A stretch of DNA of 64,000 bases. Origin: JBMDXB01 sp048594885. Its GTDB lineage: Bacteria > Acidobacteriota > Vicinamibacteria > Vicinamibacterales > 2-12-FULL-66-21. The stretch lies in NCBI GenBank assembly GCA_048594885.1, contig JBMDXB010000166.1:1-64000 (forward strand), given 5' to 3'. Below, piece after piece: positions 17,701-24,881 of this stretch; position 1 is the stretch's first letter, and each line of letters opens with the position of its first letter. The notes beneath the pieces are model-generated. The model did not search any database. It saw only the letters and a program-made list of their open reading frames with translations, and had not been told where the DNA came from. The translations under genes and the position numbers were made by a program.

Positions 17701-18478
17701 GAAGCAGCGCAGGCAGGTGGTTTCTTCTGCAACGTCTGCGCGCATGTGTGGGACGACTCCCCGGCCCCCCGGCTCTGCGGCTACCCGTTTCGCCTCCATC
17801 GAAGTTCTCGTCGCAAAGACCGGCATCCGGCGCGACGAGCTGGCGACGCTCGCGGAGATCGGCGCGCTCAACTCGCTCGGTTATCACCGCCGCAGCGCGC
17901 AGTGGCAGATCGAACGCGCCGTGCGTCCCGCGGGCGAATTGTTCACTGACGCCGCTGGCCGCTCGCCGCTGGGCGCTGTGCGATCGGAGGCCGTCGACGT
18001 CGAACTGCGCACCGCGGACAGCGGACAGCGCATCGCGAACAGCGACTCTCCGCTGCGTCCGATGTCGCCGCCCGAGCGACTGATGGCGGATTACGCCGGC
18101 ACGAGCCTGACGATCGGCCCGCATCCGCTCGCGCTGCGGCGCGCCGAGCTGGCGCTGCGCGGCGTGCTGCGCGCGAGCGATCTGCCGCGCGGCCGCCACG
18201 GCCGGCGCGTGCGGGTGGCGGGCGCCGTCATCACGCGCCAGCGGCCCGGCACCGCCAAAGGGTTCGTCTTCCTCACGCTCGAGGACGAGACGGGCATCGC
18301 CAACATCATTGTGCGACCCGATCTGTTCAGCGAGCAGCGCGGCGCGATCGTCGGCGCGCCGTACCTGATCGTCGAAGGCACGCTGCAGATTCAGGAGGGC
18401 GTCACATCGGTGAAAGCCGATCGCGTGCTGCCGCTCGCGGGCGACAGCCCTCCGCCAGACTCGCACGACTTCCGCTGA
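14743..18478 (+). CDS. dnaE2: Error-prone DNA polymerase III alpha DnaE2, with insertions and a frameshift
   Basis: This is the mutasome polymerase. The frame starts at TTG 14743 (LYIELHASSAFSFLDGASLP), the normal DnaE2 N terminus with a PHP domain. The polymerase core includes VQGRGSAANSAVCYSLG and PDIDLDLPSGDRR with catalytic acids, and GMTANVITYRGRSAAREVGKAL. The first frame ends at 17949 with a nonsense tail. The true C terminus (TRFASIEVLVAKTGIRRDELATLAEIGALN, then an OB-fold with VRVAGAVITRQRPGTAKG) is in the next frame to 18478. Removing one C from the six-C run at 17765-17770 joins both. The joined product would be about 1244 residues, longer than the usual 1030-1090 because of three snap-back insertions and a short one near 16060. 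The gene is either a real frameshift mutant, a slippage site, or a base error. Confidence 0.88.
14953..15079. repeat. Snap-back element 1 in dnaE2
   Basis: The left arm of GGGGAGCCGGGGAGCC units spans 14953-14994, followed by a spacer with CAGTTTGGAACGTGGCAATT and a right arm of CCCCCTGGCTCCCTGGCC units to 15079. It sits in the PHP domain between IIGAELTIAV and LSLPVLVESREGY and keeps the frame open. Confidence 0.88.
16486..16820. repeat. Duplicated segment plus snap-back element 2 in dnaE2
   Basis: A 44-base segment at 16486-16529 recurs at 16621-16664 with four differences, all at third codon positions, so both encode MMSVLQDALQLVNTG. Between them is an alanine/serine-rich stretch. The second copy runs directly into GGGGAGCCGGGGAGCC units (from 16662) and a C-rich right arm ending at 16820. 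The frame stays open throughout. Confidence 0.88.
17617..17775. repeat. Snap-back element 3 in dnaE2 with cysteine-rich payload
   Basis: G-rich units (GGGGGGGCTGGGGAGCCGGG, from 17617) and C-rich units (CCCCGGCCCCCCGGCTC, to 17775) flank about 100 bases that encode CPKCGG...FFCNVCAHVW in the dnaE2 frame, a zinc-ribbon-like CxxC-x(n)-CxxC arrangement. The frameshift of dnaE2 maps to the C run of the right arm. Confidence 0.85.
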
Positions 18479-18520
18479 ACTCATTGGCAGTCGGCTTGCA
18501 CTCCAGCTCCGCAGGGGGAC

Positions 18521-19489
18521 GTGCACGGCGTGCAGCAACATCATCGACGACGCATTACCAGCCCAGCTGTGTTGCTGCTGATCGCGGCGGCCGAGCTTGC
18601 GGCGTGCCATCCGTCGGTCAAAGCGACACGGACGGAACCGATTCCGCCGTCGCAACTCGCGGAACTGTGGGTCGAACCCGAAGGCGAACGCGACCTGCTC
18701 CATGGCGTCGGCGGCACACGGCTCGCGCCGGATCGCGCCGCCCGCTACACAGTTATCGAGATCAAGCGCAGCGGTTACAGCGCGGGTTACACCGTGCTCG
18801 ATCCTGACGGCTCGGAATGGAGCGCGAAGTTTCCGCCGGAAGCATCCACGGAGGTTGTGGCGTCACGGATCCTCTGGGGCGTCGGCTACCACCAACCGCC
18901 GCTCTACTACGTTCCGCAGTGGACCGCCTACAAGGCGACGTCGCCGAACCCGCAGATGCCGGCGCGCTTCCGCGAGAAGAAGCCGGACTTCCACGGCCTG
19001 CAGACGGCCGGCGAGTGGTCGTATTACCGCAATCCGTTCGTGGGCACGCGCGAGCTCGCAGGCCTGCTCGTGCTCAACGTGATGCTCGGCAACTCGGACC
19101 TGAAAGATCAGAACAACGCGATCTACACGTTGAGCCGTGCGGTTGACGGCGCGAACCGCTGGTTCGTCGCGCGCGATCTGGGACAGACGTTCGGCCGCAC
19201 CGGAATTCTCGACGCGCCGCGCAACGATCCGGACGTCTTCGAGCAGACGCCGTTCATCCGCGGCATCGACGGGGACCGCGTTCGCTTTGAGTATTACGGG
19301 CGCCACCGCGCGCTGCTCGACGGCATCACGTCTGCCGACGTGCGCTGGATCTGCTCGCGCCTGTCGCGGCTGACCGACGAGCAGTGGCGTGATGCCTTCC
19401 GCGCGGGTGGCTACGCGCCGCCGACGGCCGATCGCTTCATCGCCCGGATGCAGCAGAAGATCGCCGAAGGGCTGGCGCTGGAGGAATGA
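18521..19489 (+). CDS. Lipoprotein with kinase-like fold, function unknown
   Basis: This 322-residue protein has a hydrophobic N-terminal signal with the possible lipobox LAAC near residue 29. I do not recognise a named family with certainty. The segments SAKFPPEASTEVVASRILWGVGYHQPP (Lys then Glu), VMLGNSDLKDQNNAIY and FVARDLGQTFG are arranged like the ATP-lysine, catalytic Asp-Asn and DLG/DFG elements of HipA- or PI3K-type kinases, so a kinase-like fold is possible. The start GTG follows GCAGGGGGAC. The stop codon overlaps the next gene's ATG (ATGA), so it is translated with the DUF4956 membrane protein. Confidence 0.7.
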   Translation: MHGVQQHHRRRITSPAVLLLIAAAELAACHPSVKATRTEPIPPSQLAELWVEPEGERDLLHGVGGTRLAPDRAARYTVIEIKRSGYSAGYTVLDPDGSEWSAKFPPEASTEVVASRILWGVGYHQPPLYYVPQWTAYKATSPNPQMPARFREKKPDFHGLQTAGEWSYYRNPFVGTRELAGLLVLNVMLGNSDLKDQNNAIYTLSRAVDGANRWFVARDLGQTFGRTGILDAPRNDPDVFEQTPFIRGIDGDRVRFEYYGRHRALLDGITSADVRWICSRLSRLTDEQWRDAFRAGGYAPPTADRFIARMQQKIAEGLALEE

Positions 19490-20286
19490 TGTCACTGTTC
19501 GCCCGCGCCGTTGTCATCGCCGTACTCGTCGTCCTGCCGCTGTTCGCGGCGCTGCTCGACGCCCAACCCGGAGTCGAACCGCAGCCAGGTCCGGGTGCGC
19601 AGCAGCAGCAACAAGTCGAGCGCGCCGGGCGTGATACGGACGATCATCCCATCCACGCGCTCCATGAGATTGACGATGCGATGCGGCGGCTGCCGCTGGC
19701 GGCGGCGCTCGGGGCCGCGCTGGCGCTGCGGCCCAAACGCCGGGGCACTCCGCCGCGCAACCCTTCCGTCATCCAGACGCAGATCATCCTGTCGGTCGTC
19801 GGTTCCGTGATCATGCTCGTGGTCGGCGCCAGCCTCGCCCGCGCGTTCGGCATCGTCGGCGTCGCCAGCCTGATCCGCTACCGCACGAAGATCGACAATC
19901 CGAAGGACGCGGTCGTCATGCTCTGCGCGCTGGCCGTCGGGCTGGCATCCGGCGTAGGGCTGTACGGCATGGCCATCTTCGCCACCGCGTTCCTCGTCGC
20001 GTCGCTGTGGGTGATCGAGTCGTTCGAGCCGAACACGGTCAAGTCGTTCGACCTGAAGGTCAAGGCGGGCGAGCAGACCGACGAACTGCGGCCGCGCATC
20101 GAGGCGATCCTCAAGCGCCACGAGTGCGATTTCGAGCTGCGCGCCTCGTCGGACGAAGAGGTGAGTTACGAGGTGCAGGTCCCCTTCGACGTGCAGACCG
20201 ACGACGTGACGAACGCGATTCTCAGGCTCGACCCGGACGGGCACGCGGCCGTAGACTGGGCCGAGAAGAAGAAGAAAGGAACGTAG
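19486..20286 (+). CDS. DUF4956 membrane protein
   Basis: This 266-residue protein has an N-terminal hydrophobic signal/anchor, a Gln-rich linker (GAQQQQQVERAG), then two or three transmembrane segments. They contain the DUF4956 core ARAFGIVGVASLIRYRTKIDNPKDAVVMLCALAVGLASGVGLY at about residues 119-162. A soluble C-terminal domain of about 85 residues follows. Family function is unknown; homologues are often found near CotH- or VTC-type kinase/polymerase genes. The start overlaps the upstream kinase-like gene by 4 bases, supporting a shared role. The downstream PLD gene starts directly after the stop. Confidence 0.85.
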   Translation: MMSLFARAVVIAVLVVLPLFAALLDAQPGVEPQPGPGAQQQQQVERAGRDTDDHPIHALHEIDDAMRRLPLAAALGAALALRPKRRGTPPRNPSVIQTQIILSVVGSVIMLVVGASLARAFGIVGVASLIRYRTKIDNPKDAVVMLCALAVGLASGVGLYGMAIFATAFLVASLWVIESFEPNTVKSFDLKVKAGEQTDELRPRIEAILKRHECDFELRASSDEEVSYEVQVPFDVQTDDVTNAILRLDPDGHAAVDWAEKKKKGT

Positions 20287-21213
20287 CTGAAGCTCATCAT
20301 CCAGCCGGACGACGGTCTCAAACCGCTGCTCAAGGCCGTGCGGCGGGCCACGCGCACCATCGACATCGTCATCTTCCGGTTCGATCGCAGCGAGCTCCAG
20401 AAGGAGCTCGAAGCGGCGGTTACCCGGGGCGTCGTGGTGCGGGCGCTCATCGCCCACACCAACCGCGGCGGCGAGAAAGTGCTGCGCAAGCTCGAGACGG
20501 AGATGCTCGCGGCGGGGGTCACCGTGTCCCGCACCGCCGACGATCTGTTGCGCTACCACGGCAAGATGATGGTCGTGGACGGCACGCTCTACGTGTTCGG
20601 GTTCAACTTCACGAAGCTGGACATCGACAAGAGCCGTAGCTTCGGCATCAGCACGCGCGACAAGGGACTGGTGAAGGAGGCGATGGCGCTGTTCGAGGCC
20701 GACAGCAACCGCCAGCCCTATACGCCGGGCAACGATCGTCTGGTCGTCAGTCCCGAGACCTCGCGCATGATTCTGTCGGCCTTCATTCGCCGCGCGAAGA
20801 AGCAGTTGCTGATCTTCGACGAGAAGGTCACGGACAACGTCATGCAGCGGCTGCTGCAGGAGCGGGCGAAAGCCGGCGTGGAGATCCGGGTCATCGGCAA
20901 GGTGGAGAAGGCCCTCGACGGCGTCCAGGCGCGGAAGCCGCAGCGGCGCCTGCACGTTCGCGCGATGATTCGCGACGGGTCGGATGCCTTCATCGGCAGC
21001 CAGAGCCTGCGCAAGCTGGAGCTCGACGGCCGGCGCGAAGTGGGCGTCCTCGTCCACGACACCCGCATCGCGAGGAAGATGCTGCAGGTGTTCGAGGACG
21101 ATTGGGCCCGGCTCGCGCCGAAGGCCGAGAAGTCCGAAAAGGCCGAGAAGTCCGAAAAGTCCGAGAAGGCCGAGAAGGCCGAGTCAGAACCTGAAGCCCA
21201 CGCCGATGCGTGA
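20287..21213 (+). CDS. Phospholipase D-like (HKD) protein
   Basis: The protein is about 308 residues with two PLD domains. The first HKD motif is intact: HGKMMVVD (HxKx4D). The second reads HVRAMIRD, with Arg in place of Lys. The start is unusual: CTG at 20287 directly abuts the upstream TAG, lies 6 bases after AAAGGA, and restores the expected strand KLIIQPDDGLKPLLKAVRRA; the first conventional start (GTG 20338) would cut this strand off. The C terminus is a lysine/glutamate repeat from tandem GCCGAGAAGTCCGAAAAG units at about 21121-21185. It overlaps the convergent outer-membrane gene by 30 bases. Possible roles include phospholipid or nucleic-acid phosphodiester cleavage. Confidence 0.85.
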   Translation: MKLIIQPDDGLKPLLKAVRRATRTIDIVIFRFDRSELQKELEAAVTRGVVVRALIAHTNRGGEKVLRKLETEMLAAGVTVSRTADDLLRYHGKMMVVDGTLYVFGFNFTKLDIDKSRSFGISTRDKGLVKEAMALFEADSNRQPYTPGNDRLVVSPETSRMILSAFIRRAKKQLLIFDEKVTDNVMQRLLQERAKAGVEIRVIGKVEKALDGVQARKPQRRLHVRAMIRDGSDAFIGSQSLRKLELDGRREVGVLVHDTRIARKMLQVFEDDWARLAPKAEKSEKAEKSEKSEKAEKAESEPEAHADA

Positions 21214-21816
21214 CGCCAGATTGTGGCTCGTGCACTCCGAGCCCCAGCAGGGCGGCGCGAAGCTGCGGTGCCGGATCATCGTGTCGCCCAGCTCGAAGCG
21301 CGCGACGGTGCGTGCCGACGGATAGAACTCGATCCCGCCGCCGAAATCGAGCGCGAACTCGGTGCGGTAGTTCGGCACCGCGAACAGCATCAGGATGCGC
21401 GCGCAGTCCTCGCCGACGCAGAACTGCCCGCGGTCGGTCAGCCGCGCGAATCCCGGACGCACCTTCACGAACGCGCCGAGCCGGTCGCCTCTGGCGCCGA
21501 TCTTCAAGCCAAAGAACGCGTCCGCGCGCCGGCGATTGTGCGCGACGCGGGCGGCCGGCACGGTCGCGGAGACGGGCAACAGGATGTCGTCGTTGGGGAA
21601 GAAGTTGGCCTCACCCTCGACGCTCGCCCACTTCGACAGGTCGAACGTGATCCGCCCGCCGATTCCGGCGTTGGTATCCCCGAAGTCGCTCAGCCGCAAC
21701 AGCGATGCGTGCGCGCCCACCTCGAACCGCCCCACGCGCGACTGCGCCGAGGCGGTCCCCGCCGCCAGCAGACATACGAGCAGAGTCAGTGCGAACACGG
21801 AACGTCGAGAAGTCAT
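21184..21816 (-). CDS. Outer-membrane beta-barrel protein
   Basis: This 210-residue protein has a clear signal peptide (SVFALTLLVCLLAAGTASAQ). Its body is a small barrel of the OMP_b-brl/OmpA-transmembrane type: RFEVGAHASLLRL, IGGRITFDLSKW, EGEANFFP, GLKIGAR, GAFVKVRPGFARL, FALDFGGGIEFYP and a terminal LASRIGVGFRF ending in Phe. Two Cys near residues 140-145 and two near 190-196 could form disulfides. ATG at 21816 is chosen because the upstream one at 21843 would extend the signal. Function unknown. Confidence 0.8.
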   Translation of the reverse strand: MTSRRSVFALTLLVCLLAAGTASAQSRVGRFEVGAHASLLRLSDFGDTNAGIGGRITFDLSKWASVEGEANFFPNDDILLPVSATVPAARVAHNRRRADAFFGLKIGARGDRLGAFVKVRPGFARLTDRGQFCVGEDCARILMLFAVPNYRTEFALDFGGGIEFYPSARTVARFELGDTMIRHRSFAPPCWGSECTSHNLASRIGVGFRF

Positions 21817-21876
21817 GGAGGCTGCTCCGAGCAGGCGTGGCACCGTTTGAGACGCAAGAACGGTGCCTCAGGTTGC

Positions 21877-22356
21877 CTACATCGGTTCGTCGGCGCTTGG
21901 CCCGTAGATCTGCGGAACGGTGGATCCCATCGGACGCAAGTACGTGGTGAGCTGGCCGCGATGGTGGATGATGTCGAACAGGAAGCCCCACACCATCTCG
22001 GCGCCCGTCGTCTCCATCACCGCTTTACCGTCCATCAGAAACGGCACTTTTGCCGCGTATTTCGATGCGTCGAGCCGCTCCATCCGCGCGGTCACGTCGT
22101 CGTGATGGCGGTCGTACGTGTCGAGCACCTCCTTGATGCTCGCAGGTGGCGGCACCTCGACCCACTCGAACGTACTCTTTTCGAGCGTCTCGGCGAGGAC
22201 GATTTCCTCGCGGACAATCAGCCAGGCAATCTCGCGCGCGGTACGGGATTTTGGATCCGGCCGGTAATCCGATCCATCCGGAATGCGCGAGATTACCTTG
22301 CGCGTTGTCGCAGCCTCGTTGCGCCAGAACTTCAGGAACAGTGCCTTTTCGTCCAT
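21877..22356 (-). CDS. DinB family protein
   Basis: This 159-residue four-helix-bundle protein of the DinB/YfiT superfamily uses His ligands for a metal. Visible elements are ARTAREIAWLIVREEIVL, DTYDRHHDDVTARM and DIIHHRGQLTTYLRPMG near the C terminus. The ATG at 22356 follows the strong GGGAGGG site. Members act as metal-dependent thiol transferases or are uncharacterised stress proteins; no specific substrate is suggested by context. It is divergent from the PadR-PspC operon. Confidence 0.88.
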   Translation of the reverse strand: MDEKALFLKFWRNEAATTRKVISRIPDGSDYRPDPKSRTAREIAWLIVREEIVLAETLEKSTFEWVEVPPPASIKEVLDTYDRHHDDVTARMERLDASKYAAKVPFLMDGKAVMETTGAEMVWGFLFDIIHHRGQLTTYLRPMGSTVPQIYGPSADEPM

Positions 22357-22429
22357 TTCGAACCCTCCCGAAAGCGTCAAGTCTAGGCGAAGATAAGACG
22401 AACATCAATGGCATTTAAAAGAAAATCGC

Positions 22430-22473
22430 TTGACTTGGCACAGACCACAAGCTACCTTGTTATAGCAAGGTAG
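22430..22473 (+). promoter_or_regulatory. PadR promoter with palindromic operator
   Basis: TTGACT at 22430-22435 and TACCTT at 22453-22458 (17-base spacing) form a plausible sigma-70 promoter. CTACCTTG (22452-22459) and CAAGGTAG (22466-22473) are perfect inverted arms around TTATAG, ending just before the padR ATG at 22475. The palindrome overlaps the -10 region, as expected for PadR autorepression. Confidence 0.65.
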
Positions 22474-22474
22474 T

Positions 22475-22798
22475 ATGCCACTCGCCGATAGGTTCACCTC
22501 CCTGCGCCGCGGCCTGCTCGAGTTTCTCATCTTGCGCGTGGTTTCGCGCGAGAAAGTCTACGCGGCGGATATCCTCGAGCGGCTCGGGCCGACTGAATTC
22601 TCGACGCAGGAAGGCACGCTGTATCCGCTGCTGAGCAAAATGCGGCGCGACGGCCTCGTCGACTACGAGTGGCAGGAATCCGACGCCGGCCCTCCACGGA
22701 AGTACTACCGGCTCACGGACAAAGGGCGGTCGCAGCTCGCAGAGCTGAACGAGTACTGGCAGCGCATCAACGTCACCATCGACCAATTGGGACGATAG
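22475..22798 (+). CDS. PadR family transcriptional regulator
   Basis: This 107-residue winged-helix regulator of the short PadR subfamily contains LRRGLLEFLILRVVSREKVYAADILERL, then the hallmark STQEGTLYPLLSKMRRDGLVDYEWQES and GPPRKYYRLTDKGRSQL. The start codon immediately follows a perfect palindrome, so the leader is very short. It is 2 bases upstream of the PspC-domain gene; PadR regulators of this type commonly control a co-encoded membrane protein or transporter. Confidence 0.93.
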   Translation: MPLADRFTSLRRGLLEFLILRVVSREKVYAADILERLGPTEFSTQEGTLYPLLSKMRRDGLVDYEWQESDAGPPRKYYRLTDKGRSQLAELNEYWQRINVTIDQLGR

Positions 22799-22800
22799 CC

Positions 22801-23859
22801 ATGCAGACAGTCATCGCCGTCAATCTCAATGGCAACGCGTATCACCTCGAGGAGCAGGGCTACGACGCGCTCCGGGCGTATCTGGATCGCGCCGCCGCAG
22901 CGCTCGGCGACAATCCCGACCGGGCGGAGATCATCGCCGATCTCGAGCAGGCGATCGCCGACAAGTGCGCGCGCCATCTCGAGCCGGGAAAGACGGTCAT
23001 CACGACTCGCGAGATGACGCAGATCCTCGAAGAGATGGGCCCGGTCGATGCGGGCGACCAGGACGAGGAGAAGGCCGATCCATCGGACAAAGCGGCCGAC
23101 GGCGCAGCGAAGCGGCTGTACCTGATTCGGGAAGGCTCGATGATCGCCGGCGTCTGCACAGGGCTGGCGGCCTACTTCAATGTCGACGTCAACCTGGTGA
23201 GAATTGCGTTCGTCATCCTGGCGGTGCTGACCAAGGGCGTGTGGCTGATCGTGTACGCCGCCATGGCGTTCCTGATCCCGTACGCCGACACGTCCGAGCA
23301 GCGCGCCGCCGCGCACGGCCAGCCCTTCACCGCGAAGGATCTCATCGATCAGGCGAAGCGCAACGCGGCGGCCTTCGGGCGGCAGAAGACGCAGTGGCAG
23401 CGCCAGTGGGCGCGGCAGCAGCGGCGCTTCGCGCGGTGGGGCCAGCCATTGCCTGGGCAGCCGCCGTGGGTGACGGTGGCGCCGATGGCGCCGTTCTTCG
23501 ATCTCACGCGGCTCGCGCTGTTCGTGCTGTTCCTCCTGGCCGCGATCTCGCTCGTCGCCACCGGCGAAGTGCTCGGTCGGCACCTGCCAAACGGCGTGCC
23601 GCTGTGGGCCGGGCTGCTCGGGCTGATCGTCGTCTACCACATTGTCGCGGCACCGCTCTACGCGGCGCGCTATGCGGCGCCGTATCCGTATTCACCGCCC
23701 GACCCCTGGCTCATGGCGGTCCTCCGGATCATGTCGACCGCTGTGGCCGCCTTCCTGCTCTGGGCCGTCTACCTCTACGTGCCTGAGTTCCGGGAGTTCG
23801 TGGACGACGATCTGCCGCGGCTCGCGCGTGAGCTGTGGGAGCATTTCGCGAGAGAGTGA
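22801..23859 (+). CDS. PspC-domain membrane protein
   Basis: This 352-residue protein starts with a soluble region of about 100 residues (HLEEQGYDALRAYLDRAAAAL...EIIADLEQAIADK), often seen before PspC in PadR-linked proteins. The PspC domain follows (LYLIREGSMIAGVCTGLAAYFNVDVNLVRIAFVILAVL, about 107-150). Three or four further transmembrane segments fill the C-terminal half. The Trp/Gln/Arg-rich linker around residue 195-215 is probably flexible. It is predicted to sense or protect membrane integrity, under control of the co-transcribed PadR. Confidence 0.88.
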   Translation: MQTVIAVNLNGNAYHLEEQGYDALRAYLDRAAAALGDNPDRAEIIADLEQAIADKCARHLEPGKTVITTREMTQILEEMGPVDAGDQDEEKADPSDKAADGAAKRLYLIREGSMIAGVCTGLAAYFNVDVNLVRIAFVILAVLTKGVWLIVYAAMAFLIPYADTSEQRAAAHGQPFTAKDLIDQAKRNAAAFGRQKTQWQRQWARQQRRFARWGQPLPGQPPWVTVAPMAPFFDLTRLALFVLFLLAAISLVATGEVLGRHLPNGVPLWAGLLGLIVVYHIVAAPLYAARYAAPYPYSPPDPWLMAVLRIMSTAVAAFLLWAVYLYVPEFREFVDDDLPRLARELWEHFARE

Positions 23860-23893
23860 TGGAGTGATAATGACGCGCGGAGGGAAGGTGTGA

Positions 23894-24865
23894 ATGCCGG
23901 ATCCGGTGCGACTCGCGTTCTTGGGATGCGGCTTCATCACGGCGGTCCACAGCCATCATCTGCAACGCCTTCGAGGTGAGATCGTCGCCGCGTATGCCAG
24001 CCGCGAAGGGGCGAAGGCGGCGGATTACAGGCGCCGATTCGGCGGCTGCGCATCCTACGACGACTACGCCGCGGCCGTCGACGATCCACGGATCGCCGCG
24101 GTTGTGATCGCCATGCCGCCGCGCTTCCATCTGGAATGGACGCTGCGCGCGCTGGCGGCCGGCAAGCACGTCCTCGTCGAGAAGCCGGCGTTCCTCAGAA
24201 CCGAGGACTATCAGCAGGCGATCGACGCGCGCAAACAGGCAGGCCGCGTCGTGCTCGTCGGTGAAAACGATCACTACAAGCCGCTCGCCGTCGTCGTTCG
24301 GCGCCTGCTTGCGGACGGCGCGATCGGCGAGATGGTGTTCGCGCATTTCACGTCGATCGCCCGGCGTCTCAAGACGGCCGACGACTGGCGCAACGACGAA
24401 GCGATGGCAGGCGGCGATGCGTTCTTCGAAGAGGGGATCCACTGGCTGCACATCGCCGGCAGCCTCGGTCCGCGCATCACGGAGATCCAGGGCTACCGTC
24501 CGTCGGTCTCGCGCGAGGGACCCGACACGCGCGTCAAGAGCATGATGGTGGCATTCCGCTACGACAACGAGGCGGTCGGCTGCCTCTACTACTCCCGCGA
24601 GATCCCGTCGTTGCTCAGAGGGCTGCGGCTGTCGAAGCTGTACGGACGGAGCGGCATCATCACGTTCGAGTCCAACGGCCTGTTCGTGCTGGCGCGCGGC
24701 CGCGGCTTTCCCAGGCTGATCCTGCCAGGGTTCCGCGACATCCGCGGCTACCGCGCGATGTACCGCGACTTCGTGGGCGCCATTCGCGAGCGGCGCGCGC
24801 CGGAGATGAGCCTCGAACGCGCGCTCGAAGACCAGCAGCTGATGGAGCAGGTCTACGAAGGGTAA
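23894..24865 (+). CDS. Gfo/Idh/MocA family oxidoreductase
   Basis: This 323-residue NAD(P)-dependent oxidoreductase has the Rossmann glycine motif FLGCGFITAVHS at residues 9-20. The EKP dinucleotide-binding signature appears in HVLVEKPAFL (about 95-104), and the catalytic region in EEGIHWLHIAGS with His. The ATG follows GGAGGGAAGGTG. The next genes encode a GMC flavoprotein and a VOC-family protein, each tightly spaced, suggesting a small oxidative pathway for a sugar or polyol-like compound. The substrate is unknown. Confidence 0.9.
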   Translation: MPDPVRLAFLGCGFITAVHSHHLQRLRGEIVAAYASREGAKAADYRRRFGGCASYDDYAAAVDDPRIAAVVIAMPPRFHLEWTLRALAAGKHVLVEKPAFLRTEDYQQAIDARKQAGRVVLVGENDHYKPLAVVVRRLLADGAIGEMVFAHFTSIARRLKTADDWRNDEAMAGGDAFFEEGIHWLHIAGSLGPRITEIQGYRPSVSREGPDTRVKSMMVAFRYDNEAVGCLYYSREIPSLLRGLRLSKLYGRSGIITFESNGLFVLARGRGFPRLILPGFRDIRGYRAMYRDFVGAIRERRAPEMSLERALEDQQLMEQVYEG

Positions 24866-24881
24866 GATTACCCTTTACTCT

